Assembly (NCBI GenBank): GCA_964420285.1
Contig: CAYQTE010000005.1
Location: 56,251 to 120,250 of the forward strand
Length of the DNA: 64,000 bases
Source: CAYQTE01 sp964420285
Lineage (GTDB): Bacteria > Planctomycetota > Phycisphaerae > Tepidisphaerales > Tepidisphaeraceae
Reading direction: 5' to 3'
This document shows, piece by piece, positions 34,450-44,398 of this stretch. Positions within the stretch are counted from its first letter, which is position 1. Each line of letters begins with the position of its first letter. A model generated the notes under the pieces. It made no database searches. It saw only the letters and a list, made by a program, of their open reading frames with translations, and was not told where the DNA came from. Position numbers and translations under genes: made by a program.

Positions 34450-35196
34450 ATGATCTCTGTCATTATTTGCAGCATTGATTCGCGAAAATTTCAGGCGGTC
34501 GAGGCCATGTACGCCGCTGCGATGGGGCCGGAGCCCTGGGAGTTGATTGGCGTTCACGACGCCAAATCCGCCGCCGAGGGCTATCAGCGGGGATTCGATC
34601 AATCCCACGGTGACATCGTTGTCTTCTCGCATGACGATATTGAGATTCTCAGTCCGGATTTTCCGCGTCGGCTGACGGGGCACCTGGCGGTCTACGACAT
34701 CATCGGCGTGGCGGGAACCTCGCGGGCGGTATCGGCATGCTGGAGCAGAATCGGGCCACCTTATCTGCTTGGCCAAATGGTGCATCCCGGGCCCGATGGG
34801 ACGTTCAATGTTGACATTTTCGGAGCACCGGCCCGCGTGAGCCCGGCACAGACCGTCGATGGCGTTTTCGTCGCCGTGCGACGCGCGGTCATGTCCCAGA
34901 TTCATTTCGACGCCGTCACGTTCGATGGCTTTCACCTGTGGGACCAGGATTTTTGCCTCTCGGCCTGTCAGGCGGGCCTCAAGGTCGGCGTCGCCAACGA
35001 TATCAACCTCCTGCACCATTCGACCGGAAAATTCGATGACGTTTGGCGGCATTACGGCGTGCTCTTCGAGAAGAAGTGGCGAGACTGGCTGGCCCGAATG
35101 CGGCCGGGCTATTTGCCTCTGGCAATTGGCTGGGACTGCGTGCGGGTCGATTCCCTGGCGGCCGTTCGCCAGGTGTTGACTCCACCACATTGGTGA
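34450..35196 (+). CDS. Glycosyltransferase-like protein (GT2-related, Glyco_tranf_2_5 type)
   Basis: 248 aa, soluble. It starts MISVIICSIDS like GT-A enzymes. IVVFSHDDIEIL carries an acidic metal-binding motif near residues 57-63. DGVFVAVRR and FHLWDQDFCLSACQAG resemble the acceptor-side motifs of this family. It likely transfers a sugar from a nucleotide donor. It lies between an unknown membrane protein and a GH2 gene. Confidence 0.8.
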   Translation: MISVIICSIDSRKFQAVEAMYAAAMGPEPWELIGVHDAKSAAEGYQRGFDQSHGDIVVFSHDDIEILSPDFPRRLTGHLAVYDIIGVAGTSRAVSACWSRIGPPYLLGQMVHPGPDGTFNVDIFGAPARVSPAQTVDGVFVAVRRAVMSQIHFDAVTFDGFHLWDQDFCLSACQAGLKVGVANDINLLHHSTGKFDDVWRHYGVLFEKKWRDWLARMRPGYLPLAIGWDCVRVDSLAAVRQVLTPPHW

Positions 35197-35217
35197 TCAT
35201 CTCATTGGCGCAGGCTG

Positions 35218-37356
35218 CTACCGCGCCGGCGCCGCAAGCGCCGGGTGGATCGTTTCCTTCATTGTGGCCGACACCGTCCAGGAGATCGCGTCCGTTGCGG
35301 TCTTCCCGCCGCGTGATCCGGTCGCCCAAACAGCGGCCTTGCCATCGGCCAGATCAACCGCCGGCCAAATGAATATGTGGCTTGGGTTCGTCTTAACGCC
35401 CAGCGATTTGCCGTTCAGCCACAATTCAACCGAATCGCAATTCGAGTAGACCTTGATATCGCACGCCCCGGCCGGACGAGGATTGAAACGGCCGTCCGTA
35501 ATATGCACGAACGGCTCGCTCGTCCAGCACGCCTTGTAATAGAAATACGCATCCTTTTGAGTCGCGTGATCCGCCGCGACCAGGCCTTTGTCATTGATTC
35601 CCGGGCGATCGCCTTCCACGCGTCCGGCCGAGCCGAAATCGAACATCACCCACGCCAGCTTGCACCAGATCCACGGCTTATCCTGCATCGCCTGCCACGC
35701 GCCTTCATGCACCAGGGCCTGCCATTCCTCCGGATGCCAGTTGCTCTTTGGTGTTGGCTGCACCGGATGGGTTTCGTGCTGAATGACGCTCGCTCCCGCG
35801 CCGTATTCGCTGATGCCGATGCTCTTGCCGGGATTCTGCGTATGGAGCAATGTTAGTTGCCGATCCCAATCGTTGATCTGCCCGCTGTACCACCCGAAAT
35901 AGCGGTTCATGCCGGTCGTGTCCATGTACCAGAGGATCGGGCCGCTGACGCCAGCGGCATCGGCGCCGGTGGTGATGCGCGACGGATCGAGCTGATGCGC
36001 CTCGGCCACCAGTTCCTGGACCAGCCGCCACTGCTCCTGTGTGCCCGACTGGGCATTGACGGCCGGCTCGTTGTACATGCTCCAGAAGAAGATCGACGGA
36101 TGATTGCCGGCCTGCTTGATCATCTCGCGAAGCTGCTGCTTGATGTTGTCGCGAAAGGCCGGCGTGTCCGTCATCTTGTTTACCAGCGCCAACTCCGACC
36201 AGACGATGATCCCCAGCCGATCGCATTGTGCGTGCTCGTAATCGCCGTGCTGGTAATGGGCCATGCGCACGCCGGTGCAGCCCAGGTCGGCTACCATCGC
36301 GTAATCTTGTTCGATCATGGCGGCCGTCGATGCCCACCCCACCGATGGACGGCCCTGGTGCAGATCGGCGCCGTGCATGTCGTAGGGCTTGCCGTTGAGG
36401 ATCAGTCCGTTGTCGGGATCGACCTTGAATGTGCGAAATCCCAGCGGCTGCTCGACGCGATCCGCCAGCGTCTTGTCGCGACGAACCTCAACCACCACGC
36501 GATAGAGATACGGTTCGAGCCGCCCGTTCCACAGATGCGGCCTATCAATCGTGATCTTGCCGACAGCATCCGCGCTTCCGGCCGCAGGAATCGTCTGATT
36601 GATGGTGGTCTGTCCGACCGTCGCGCCCTGGGCGTCCAGAATCGTGCAGTTTACCGCGACCGCCTCGCCGAGCTTGATGCCATTGAGCAGTTTGGTCGTT
36701 ATCTCCACGTCGGCCGATGTCGCGCCGACGGTGGTCTTGAGATACACACCCGGCGAGGCATCGTCGATCGGCGAGATGCTGACCGGATCAAGCGCCAGCA
36801 GATGTACCTCGCGATACAGCCCGCCGTACACCGTGAAATCCCCCGACAGCGGCGAAAGGTCCCGATCCAGCGCGTTGGTCACGCGAACGGCGACCACATT
36901 GTCGCCCGCGTGCAGCAGCGAACTCACATCAAAACAAAACGCTGCGAAACCGCCCTTGTGAACGCCGGCCGATTTCCCGTTGACGAACACCTCCGCCGCC
37001 AGCGATGCCGCGCCGAAGCGCAGATACAATCGCTTGCCCGCCAGATCGTCGCCGATGTTCAAATGCAGCCGATACCATCCCGGCCCGCGGTAATAGTCCG
37101 CCGAACCGCCGTCATCAACATTCCACGAGTGCGGCAGATCGACCGTCTGCCATGTCGAGTCATTGAAATCCACCGCCGCCGCCCCGGCTGCATCGTCGCG
37201 CAGGAATTTCCATCCCGCGTCGATGGTCCGGTCGATGCGCGGCGAACCGCCGGCCTCGACCGCGGCGCCAGCCTCCCGTGCCGCCAGCAATCCCATCAGA
37301 ACCATGCACCAAACCCCGGCGCCCAGCCCGGCCGACAAATGAACATCACGACGCAT
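35218..37356 (-). CDS. GH2 beta-galactosidase/glucuronidase-type enzyme
   Basis: 712 aa with an N-terminal signal segment (about 1-31). Jelly-roll (DLPHSWNVDDGG, GPGWYRLHL), Ig-like and TIM-barrel domains follow. Acid/base is Glu430 in WSMYNEPAV and nucleophile Glu517 in GISEYGAG. It ends with a short beta domain (CDIKVYSNCDSVELWLNGKSLG). This subgroup differs from the two other GH2 proteins here by its ISEYG nucleophile motif. It is convergent with the glycosyltransferase gene and divergent from the next GH2, with 158 bp between starts. Confidence 0.9.
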   Translation of the reverse strand: MRRDVHLSAGLGAGVWCMVLMGLLAAREAGAAVEAGGSPRIDRTIDAGWKFLRDDAAGAAAVDFNDSTWQTVDLPHSWNVDDGGSADYYRGPGWYRLHLNIGDDLAGKRLYLRFGAASLAAEVFVNGKSAGVHKGGFAAFCFDVSSLLHAGDNVVAVRVTNALDRDLSPLSGDFTVYGGLYREVHLLALDPVSISPIDDASPGVYLKTTVGATSADVEITTKLLNGIKLGEAVAVNCTILDAQGATVGQTTINQTIPAAGSADAVGKITIDRPHLWNGRLEPYLYRVVVEVRRDKTLADRVEQPLGFRTFKVDPDNGLILNGKPYDMHGADLHQGRPSVGWASTAAMIEQDYAMVADLGCTGVRMAHYQHGDYEHAQCDRLGIIVWSELALVNKMTDTPAFRDNIKQQLREMIKQAGNHPSIFFWSMYNEPAVNAQSGTQEQWRLVQELVAEAHQLDPSRITTGADAAGVSGPILWYMDTTGMNRYFGWYSGQINDWDRQLTLLHTQNPGKSIGISEYGAGASVIQHETHPVQPTPKSNWHPEEWQALVHEGAWQAMQDKPWIWCKLAWVMFDFGSAGRVEGDRPGINDKGLVAADHATQKDAYFYYKACWTSEPFVHITDGRFNPRPAGACDIKVYSNCDSVELWLNGKSLGVKTNPSHIFIWPAVDLADGKAAVWATGSRGGKTATDAISWTVSATMKETIHPALAAPAR

Positions 37357-37514
37357 TGGTCCTCGCTTTCCAGTTCTCCCCCGACAATCCGCATATACTA
37401 TTGCCGCAATTTACGCCGATTGCTATAAGCGATTCCCGCCGGCGCGGCGGATTGCCATCTCATACGCTGACTCCCACCGTTCGAGTCAATCCGCGGCCGA
37501 TGGAGGAGTCGATC

Positions 37515-39944
37515 ATGCGAATCACACGATGGTCTTGCCTTTTGGCGCTGGCACTGGTCCCCATCGCGCGCGGCGCCAGCGTGCGCCAGCGGAAAGTGAT
37601 GTCGTTCGATCCCGGCTGGCTCTTCATTCAATCCGATGCCACGGGGGCGGATGCCACTGCATTTAACGACTCGGCGTGGACAAAAGTCGATGTCCCCCAC
37701 GATTGGAGCATTGCCGGGCCGTTCGATCAGACCAACCGCACCGGGCCGGGCGGCGGCTTTCTTCCCGCGGGCATCGGGTGGTATCGCAAACATTTCTCGC
37801 TTGGGGCCGATGCCGCCGGCCAGCGGGTCTTTATCACCTTCGACGGCGTCATGGCCAACAGCGATGTGTATATCAACGGCTTCAAGCTGGGCCATCGCCC
37901 ATACGGATATGTCACCTTTCAATACGAACTGACGGATCACGTCAGCTTCGGCCCCGACAAGGACAACGTCATCGCCGTTCGCTGCGATAATGCCAATCAG
38001 CCCGCCTCGCGGTGGTACACCGGTGCGGGAATCTATCGCCACGTCCATCTTGAAATCGAAAATCCCGTCCATTTCGACAACTGGGGTGTCACAGTCACGA
38101 CTCCCAAGGCCACTGCGGACTCGGCCACGGTTCACGTACACAGCACCGTCATCAACCAGGCCGCGGCCGCTACCGAGGTCCAAGTTACCCAGACGCTCTT
38201 GGACCCCTCCGGCACGCAGGTCGCCGTCTCGACCCCCGAAGCCGTCGCATCCGTCGCCGCCGGCGCCAGCCTCGAACTCGACAATGAATTCACCGTCGCC
38301 TCTCCCAAACTCTGGAGCACCGACGCGCCGAACCTCTATCAGCTCCGCACCTCAGTCACATCCGGCGGCAAAACACTCGACGATCAGATTACCGCCGTAG
38401 GCATCCGCACGGCCGTTTTCGATTCGGCCAAGGGATTCATCCTCAACGGAAAACCCGTCCGCATCCAGGGCGCCTGCCTCCACACCGACGCCGGCGCGGT
38501 CGGCGCGGCAGTTCCCCTGGACGCATGGAAACGGCGGCTGGCGGCTTTGCAATCGGTCGGCGTCGACGCCGTCCGCTGCGCCCACAATCCGCCGTCACCG
38601 GAATTCCTCGATCTCTGCGACAGGATGGGAATCCTCGTCATGGACGAACTCTTCGACTGCTGGACCAGCGGAAAGAACACCTACGACTATCACCTTTTCT
38701 TCAACGACTGGTCCCTCATTGATCTCCGCGATACCGTCCGCCGCGACCGCAACCATCCCAGCATCATCATCTACTCGGCCGGTAATGAAATCCCCGGCAT
38801 GGCCAACGCCGCCAACGCCAATCGCATTCTCGGCGGCCTGGTTGCTGAATTTCACAAATACGATCCCACCCGACCCGTTACGCAGGCACTCCTGCAGCCC
38901 AATCACACTCCAAACGGCCCCAGCGATTACGACGATGGCGTCGGCGACAAATTGGACGTCATCGGAACTAATTACCGCATGCCCGAACTTCTGACCGCCC
39001 AGGCCGCCAAACCCGGCCGCAAAGCCATCGGCACCGAAAACAACTTCCCCGATGTCACGTTCCTGGCCAACAATTCATCGCTCAGCGGCGAGTTCATCTG
39101 GGCCGGCATGGATTACCTCGGCGAGGCCGGGGCATGGCCCAAAATAAGCGACTCGGAGGGATTTTTCGATCGCACCGACACGGCCAAGCCGGCCGCGTAT
39201 GAATTCGGCACGTGGTGGTCCTCGCAGCCGTTCGTCTATATCACCCGCGCCGCTGCCGTCGCCGCCGGCGGTCGGGGTCGAGGCGGCGGCGCGCCCACCG
39301 GCGCGGTACCGGCCGGCTATGGCGGCAAGGACGCCAACGCACCGACCGGTTATCCCGACTGGTCACCGGCCAACACGGCCGATCATTCCGAAAACGTCAG
39401 CGTCTTCAGCAATTGCGATTCCGTCGAACTGTTTCTCAACGACAAATCGCTGGGCGCACAATCGCTTGTCCCCACCCCCACGCGCACCTGGGCCAACGCC
39501 GTTCGCAAATGGACTGTCCCCTACGCACCCGGCGTCCTCAAAGCCGTCGGCACGACGCGCGGAAAGCCTGCCGTCCAGGAGGAACTTCACACCGCCGGCA
39601 AACCCGCGAAAATCCAACTCGTTGCCGACCGTGGCAGCCTGCCGGTGGGCTTCGACTATCTTTCCTACGTTCGCGCCACTGTGACCGACGATGCCGGCAA
39701 TCTGATTTTCACGGCCACCGATAACATCACATTCACAATCGCCGGCCCCGGCGCTGTCGCCGCCGTTGACAACGGCAACAACTGGAGCCACGAGCCCTTC
39801 CATGCCACGCAGCGCGCTCTCTTCGACGGCCAGTGCTTCGCCCTCATCAAGGCGACCGCCCCGGCCGGGCAAATCACCATCACCGCCAGCGCCCCCGGCC
39901 TGACCGCCGCCACGGCCACTCTCGCGGCCGCACCCGCGCCATGA
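37515..39944 (+). CDS. GH2 beta-galactosidase-type secreted enzyme
   Basis: 809 aa with a signal peptide (1-20, ending ARG). The layout matches the 15.8-kb GH2 (DVPHDWSIAGPFD, AGIGWYRKHF, VRCAHNPPSPEFLDLCD). Acid/base is Glu425 in SAGNEIPG; probable nucleophile is Glu508 in IGTENN, followed by GEFIWAGMDYLGEAG. A Gly/Arg/Ala-rich stretch interrupts the C-terminal part at about residues 575-600. ATG 37515 has GGAGGAG seven bases upstream, which decides it over in-frame ATG 37500. It is divergent from another GH2, so one regulatory region may drive both. Confidence 0.9.
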   Translation: MRITRWSCLLALALVPIARGASVRQRKVMSFDPGWLFIQSDATGADATAFNDSAWTKVDVPHDWSIAGPFDQTNRTGPGGGFLPAGIGWYRKHFSLGADAAGQRVFITFDGVMANSDVYINGFKLGHRPYGYVTFQYELTDHVSFGPDKDNVIAVRCDNANQPASRWYTGAGIYRHVHLEIENPVHFDNWGVTVTTPKATADSATVHVHSTVINQAAAATEVQVTQTLLDPSGTQVAVSTPEAVASVAAGASLELDNEFTVASPKLWSTDAPNLYQLRTSVTSGGKTLDDQITAVGIRTAVFDSAKGFILNGKPVRIQGACLHTDAGAVGAAVPLDAWKRRLAALQSVGVDAVRCAHNPPSPEFLDLCDRMGILVMDELFDCWTSGKNTYDYHLFFNDWSLIDLRDTVRRDRNHPSIIIYSAGNEIPGMANAANANRILGGLVAEFHKYDPTRPVTQALLQPNHTPNGPSDYDDGVGDKLDVIGTNYRMPELLTAQAAKPGRKAIGTENNFPDVTFLANNSSLSGEFIWAGMDYLGEAGAWPKISDSEGFFDRTDTAKPAAYEFGTWWSSQPFVYITRAAAVAAGGRGRGGGAPTGAVPAGYGGKDANAPTGYPDWSPANTADHSENVSVFSNCDSVELFLNDKSLGAQSLVPTPTRTWANAVRKWTVPYAPGVLKAVGTTRGKPAVQEELHTAGKPAKIQLVADRGSLPVGFDYLSYVRATVTDDAGNLIFTATDNITFTIAGPGAVAAVDNGNNWSHEPFHATQRALFDGQCFALIKATAPAGQITITASAPGLTAATATLAAAPAP

Positions 39945-39986
39945 CCTTGTAAAATGAAACAGCCAAAAGAGACGAACAAAATCGAA

Positions 39987-40065
39987 TCTCGCGCAGAGTC
40001 GCCAAGGCGCAGAGGCAAGACAATGAATTGACCTGACCTCTGCGCCTTAGCGCCTCTGCGAGAGC
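39987..40065. repeat. Inverted repeat with CGCAGAGGCGC-type arms
   Basis: The arm at 39987-40015 and its imperfect complement at 40037-40065 form a long hairpin rich in CTCGC and GCGCAGAGG. A related pair lies at 52122-52240. It sits between GH2 and truA and could act as a terminator or be a REP-like element. Confidence 0.6.
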
Positions 40066-40107
40066 TATTCCCCCCGCTTGGCGACTCTTTACTCCTTTGC
40101 GGACTGA

Positions 40108-40959
40108 ATGCCCGTTCAACGCTACAAACTCACCATCGCCTACCGCGGCACCAACTACCACGGCTGGCAGCGCCAAAGCGCCCCCGATACCGATCTCCCC
40201 GACACCGCTCCCGCTTCGACTCTCCCCATCTCCCCGACTCCTCTCCCCACCATCCAGGAATCCGCCGCCCGCGCGCTGGCCTCTGTCGTCGGCCATCCGC
40301 TCAATCTCGTCGGCTCATCGCGCACCGATGCCGGCGTACATGCCAAGGGTCAGGTCGCTCATTTCGATACCGATCAGACACAGATCCCGCCCGACAATCT
40401 CCGCCGGGCCGCCAATCACAAGCTTCCCGACGACATTCTCATCCGCAGCCTCGAGCCGGCCCCGGCCGATTTCGACGCCATACGCTGGACCGTCAAAAAG
40501 CGTTACCAATACGTCATCTGGAACCATCCCAACCGCAACCCGTTTTCCGCCGATCTCTCCTGGCATCGCTGGCAGGAGCTTGATCTTTCCGCCATCGCCG
40601 CTGCCGCCGGGCTTTTGGAGGGCGAGCACGATTTCACCAGCTTCGCCCGCACCGGCCACGGCCGCAGCAGCGCCGTCCGCACTCTCCATTCCTGCCGCCT
40701 GAGCCATCGCGGCCCGCTGCTGATCATCGGCCTGGAATCGAGCGGCTTCCTCTGGCACATGTGCCGGATCATCGTCGGCACGCTCCTGGAAATCGGCCTG
40801 GGTCGTCGCCCCGCCACGGACATCCCCGCCATGCTCGCCGCCCGCGACCGCCAATCCGCCGGCCTCACCGCCCCCCCGCACGGGCTGTATCTCCAATGGA
40901 TACAGTTCCGCGAGCCGCAGGCCGCCGCGACCGACACCGCGCCGGCCGTGATCGACTGA
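40108..40959 (+). CDS. truA: tRNA pseudouridine(38-40) synthase TruA
   Basis: 283 aa. It converts uridines 38-40 of the tRNA anticodon arm to pseudouridine. YKLTIAYRGTNYHGWQRQ opens the domain, and the catalytic Asp74 lies in SSRTDAGVHAKGQVAHF. FLWHMCRIIVGTLLEIG and GLTAPPHGLYL are the C-terminal signatures. An insertion of about 15 residues, Pro/Thr-rich (residues 25-47), lies between the first strand and the catalytic region and looks disordered. It is convergent with a small gene only 5 bp away. Confidence 0.95.
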   Translation: MPVQRYKLTIAYRGTNYHGWQRQSAPDTDLPDTAPASTLPISPTPLPTIQESAARALASVVGHPLNLVGSSRTDAGVHAKGQVAHFDTDQTQIPPDNLRRAANHKLPDDILIRSLEPAPADFDAIRWTVKKRYQYVIWNHPNRNPFSADLSWHRWQELDLSAIAAAAGLLEGEHDFTSFARTGHGRSSAVRTLHSCRLSHRGPLLIIGLESSGFLWHMCRIIVGTLLEIGLGRRPATDIPAMLAARDRQSAGLTAPPHGLYLQWIQFREPQAAATDTAPAVID

Positions 40960-40964
40960 CCGTT

Positions 40965-41261
40965 CTATTCATCCTCAGTCTCATCGTCGGTCGCGTCGCC
41001 GTTCTTGTTGGCGGCGTTGGGCTTGGGAGTTTCCGCCATCCAGTTGAAAATGATGCGGACGTGCTTCACGAAGTCGAGCGACTGGATCGAACGGGCCTTG
41101 GTTGTCTCCATCGTCGCTTCCAGCACGCCGTTTTCCGGGTCCACGTCGGCGATGTCGGCGCCGGCCGCCTTGAGCCGATCCACAAGGTCGCTGAGCCGGT
41201 GATTCTGATCCTCGTGAAGCACGATCACCACGTCCGACATTTCGACGCACTGTTCGGCCAT
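40965..41261 (-). CDS. Small conserved-looking soluble protein, unknown function
   Basis: 98 aa. The core MSDVVIVLHEDQNHRLSDLVDRLKAAGADI...VLEATMETTKARSIQSLDFVKHVRIIFNW has the beta-alpha-beta spacing of an inhibitor-I9/ferredoxin-like small domain. The tail is acidic and disordered. GGGAGACGGTTC precedes the ATG. No function can be assigned. Confidence 0.6.
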   Translation of the reverse strand: MAEQCVEMSDVVIVLHEDQNHRLSDLVDRLKAAGADIADVDPENGVLEATMETTKARSIQSLDFVKHVRIIFNWMAETPKPNAANKNGDATDDETEDE

Positions 41262-41492
41262 GAACCGTCTCCCGAATAAGTGTTCCCAATCGCCCGACGC
41301 CGCAAACCTACCGCCAACCGCGTCCCGGCCGCAAGGTCCGATCCGGCCGGTTCACTTGCCGCACCTTTCGCGGAGGTAATGGATAGCCCCGGCCCGGCGT
41401 CCATATTATATGGATGACCTGCGCGAGACGGATCGGTGCTCACGGCTGTCGTACCGATTGGCCGATCATGGCATTAGAGAAACGAGACTCAT

Positions 41493-41903
41493 ATGAAGAA
41501 TTATAGGACAAAGCAATTTGTGAAAGCCGCCGGCATGGGCCTGCTGCTGGCGGCCGCGCTTGGTGTCGGCGGATGTTACGAAGCGCCGCCGCGGCGGGTG
41601 TATGTTGTGCAGCAGCAGCCGCCGCCGGTGGTTGTGGAGCAGCAACCGCCGCCCACGGTCTATTATCCGCCGCCGGGTACGGAAGTCGTGACCGTCGTTC
41701 CCGCGCCGCAGTATGATCCAATGCCGCCGCAACCGGGGCCGGATTTCATCTGGATTCAGGGCTCATGGATTCGCAGCGGCGGCAACTGGGTCTGGGTCCG
41801 CGGCCGTTGGGATCGCGCGCCGCGCCCCGGCATGCGCTATGAACCGGATCACTGGCAACCCGTTCGCGGCGGATATGTCCACGTGCAGGGCGGCTGGAGA
41901 TAA
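41493..41903 (+). CDS. YXWGXW-type repeat lipoprotein
   Basis: 136 aa. The lipoprotein signal ends VGGC (Cys28). A Pro/Gln/Val-rich segment (VVQQQPPPVVVEQQPPP) follows. The last 60 residues carry aromatic repeats of the WxxGxW type (WIQGSW, WVWVRGRW, YVHVQGGW). Such small proteins are associated with the outer envelope; the exact role is unknown. Confidence 0.8.
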   Translation: MKNYRTKQFVKAAGMGLLLAAALGVGGCYEAPPRRVYVVQQQPPPVVVEQQPPPTVYYPPPGTEVVTVVPAPQYDPMPPQPGPDFIWIQGSWIRSGGNWVWVRGRWDRAPRPGMRYEPDHWQPVRGGYVHVQGGWR

Positions 41904-41932
41904 CGCAAGATGTGCGATCAACAGAGCAGGAA

Positions 41933-42949
41933 CTAATAGCTTTCCGGCGTGATGCTGACTTTGCCACGGAAGACGTGGTGAATGACGGCCGTGTACGCGA
42001 TTACCAGTGGCATGCCCACCAGCGCGATCACCAGCATGACCAGCAGGGTCAGATGACTCGATGAACTATTGTCGATGGTCATGGTCCGCGTGGCCGGATC
42101 GTTCAGCGATGGCAGCAGTCGCGGGAACAAGCCGATGGCGGCCAGAGCCATCATGGCGCCGATCATCGTGGAAGAGCCCAGAAACGCCGTGTTGAACCGG
42201 CGACGGCTCAGAGCCATCGGAACCGTGACCACGCCGGCGGCCAGCAAGGCCATGGCCAGCCAGGCGATCGGATTTGATTTCGCGGGAGCCAGCAGAGTCG
42301 GCGCCATTCCCATCGCGGCGATCGTCGCGACGGCGAACAAAACCAGCGTCGCCACCCAGCCGATCTGGGCATATTTCGCCAGCCGCTCCTGCGCCGGCTC
42401 GTATTTGCAGCACAGATAAATCGCCCCGTGCATGATAAACGCCGCCAGCGCGAGCAGTCCGATAATCAACGCGAAAATGTTGAGCAAACCGAAAAACGTA
42501 CCGCCGTAGGAACCATCGTCGGCGATCGGCACGCCGCGGAGGACATTTCCAAACGCAACACCGAAAAGCACGGCCAACAGGAGGCTGCTCACTCCCAGGG
42601 CCGTGTCCCAGACGATTCGCCACTGCGGGCTATCGACCTTGCCGCGAAATTCCATGGCCACGGCGCGGAAGATCAAACACGCCAGCACCAGCATCAATGC
42701 CAGGTAGAATCCGCTGAACACGGTGGCATAAACCGGCGGAAACGCGGCAAAGAGCGCGCCGCCGCCGGTCAGCAGCCACACTTCATTGCCATCCCACACC
42801 GGCCCGATGGCGTTGATGTAGAAACGGCGATCGCGGTCATCGCGGTTCAGGAGGACCAGCACGCCGACGCCCAGATCAAATCCGTCCAGCACGGCGTAAC
42901 CCGCCAGCAGTACGAAGATGAGAATGAACCAGATTTCGTTCAGCGTCAT
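41933..42949 (-). CDS. cydB: Cytochrome bd ubiquinol oxidase subunit II
   Basis: 338 aa with about eight to nine membrane helices. It opens with LNEIWFILIFVLLAGYAVLDGFDLGVG, the diagnostic start of CydB. With CydA it forms the quinol-oxidising, oxygen-reducing bd oxidase of the inner membrane, suited to low oxygen. Its ATG overlaps the cydA stop by 4 nt. No cydX or cydDC is visible nearby. Confidence 0.95.
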   Translation of the reverse strand: MTLNEIWFILIFVLLAGYAVLDGFDLGVGVLVLLNRDDRDRRFYINAIGPVWDGNEVWLLTGGGALFAAFPPVYATVFSGFYLALMLVLACLIFRAVAMEFRGKVDSPQWRIVWDTALGVSSLLLAVLFGVAFGNVLRGVPIADDGSYGGTFFGLLNIFALIIGLLALAAFIMHGAIYLCCKYEPAQERLAKYAQIGWVATLVLFAVATIAAMGMAPTLLAPAKSNPIAWLAMALLAAGVVTVPMALSRRRFNTAFLGSSTMIGAMMALAAIGLFPRLLPSLNDPATRTMTIDNSSSSHLTLLVMLVIALVGMPLVIAYTAVIHHVFRGKVSITPESY

Positions 42950-44283
42950 ACAGCTAGTTCCTTTTCGCTTGCCGCATCCGGGCCGTGACGAACCTTCGCT
43001 GCCAGAAGGTACAGATACAGGCAGATCAGCAGCAGATAAATCAGGCTGAAGAGCACGATCGACGCCAACACCATGCCGGCCGACAGATTGCTCGAGAAGG
43101 CATCGGCCGTTCGCAGGAGGTTATAAACCGCCCACGGCTGGCGTCCGGCTTCGGCGGTCATCCAGCCCAATTGACAGGCGGCCACTGGCAGCGGAATCGA
43201 AATCACCAGCAGCCAGAGAAATCTCCTGCCATCAAAGAGACTTCCGCGCCGCAGCCGCCAAGCCGCCCACGCCATCACGAAGATGAAATAAAGCCCCAGC
43301 ACCACCATGTTGTGGAACGACACAAACGTCAGCCAGAGCGGCGGAATATCGTCGGCCGGGAATTCGTTGATGCCCTTGATCTTTGCGTTCATATCGCCGA
43401 AGGCCATCCAGCTCAGCAGGCCGGGGATTTCCATATTGGCCTTGAGCTGGGGCGGCTGGGTGAACGGAATGGCGAACATGACCAGCGGCGCCTGGGTTCG
43501 GCTGGAATAGAGCCCCTCGATAGCCGCGAATTTCGCCGGCTGGGTCTGGGCTACTTCTTTGGCGTGAATGTGGCCGAAGGGGAAAGCTTCGAGCACGCTG
43601 ACGATCAGCCCGAAGATGACGGCGAGTTTCAATGTGTAGCGGGCCACCGGACTGGCCCGGTTTTTCAGCAGCACCGCCGCCGAGATTCCCGCCATGAAGA
43701 AGGCCCCCGTCACCAGCGCCGCGAACATGGTGTGCAGGAACCGCGGCATCATCGACGGATTGAAAATCGCCTGGTAGAAGCTGGTCAACTCGGCCCGTCC
43801 GTTGTTCATGGTGTACCCGGCCGGTGTCTGCATCCACGAATTGGCCGCCAGAATCCAGAACGCCGATATGGTCGCCCCGATCGCCACCATGATAATGGAG
43901 AACACGTGCCATTTCTTACTGATGCGAGAGCGACCGAACAGATAAAGCCCCAGGAATCCGCTTTCCAGGAAGAACGCGAACACACCCTCGGCCGCCAGCG
44001 GGGCGCCGAAAATATCGCCGACGTATTTGGAATAGCGCGACCAGTTGGTCCCGAACTGGAACTCCATCGGCATGCCGGTGGCGACGCCGACGGCGAAGGT
44101 CAGTCCCAGTATCTTCGCAAAGAACCGTCCGGCGGCATCCGCGACGGCGTCTTTGCGTTTCCAGGCCCGCCATTCGACGATCACCAGCAGCCACGCCAAT
44201 CCGATGCTGATCGGAGGAAAAAGGAAATGAAACGCGGCCGTCAGGGCGAATTGGATCCGACACAGTAATCCGACATCCATCAT
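42946..44283 (-). CDS. cydA: Cytochrome bd ubiquinol oxidase subunit I
   Basis: 445 aa with nine predicted helices. Haem ligands are His19 (AAFHFLFPP) and His183 (FLHTMFAA); Glu98 and Glu106 (AAEGVFAFFLE) match the conserved acidic pair. It is shorter than the Escherichia coli subunit, consistent with a short Q-loop (CioA-like) form. GAGGAAGG precedes the ATG. The operon is cydA-cydB. Confidence 0.95.
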   Translation of the reverse strand: MMDVGLLCRIQFALTAAFHFLFPPISIGLAWLLVIVEWRAWKRKDAVADAAGRFFAKILGLTFAVGVATGMPMEFQFGTNWSRYSKYVGDIFGAPLAAEGVFAFFLESGFLGLYLFGRSRISKKWHVFSIIMVAIGATISAFWILAANSWMQTPAGYTMNNGRAELTSFYQAIFNPSMMPRFLHTMFAALVTGAFFMAGISAAVLLKNRASPVARYTLKLAVIFGLIVSVLEAFPFGHIHAKEVAQTQPAKFAAIEGLYSSRTQAPLVMFAIPFTQPPQLKANMEIPGLLSWMAFGDMNAKIKGINEFPADDIPPLWLTFVSFHNMVVLGLYFIFVMAWAAWRLRRGSLFDGRRFLWLLVISIPLPVAACQLGWMTAEAGRQPWAVYNLLRTADAFSSNLSAGMVLASIVLFSLIYLLLICLYLYLLAAKVRHGPDAASEKELAV

Positions 44284-44398
44284 GGAGCCTTCCTCAAGAT
44301 GCTGTACGGCAGTCTAGCGTTTTGCGGCCAAAAATAAACGGCCGGCCCGCGGAGGCGGCGGAAAAACACGCCGGCAATCCAACCAGCCAAACGGCGTG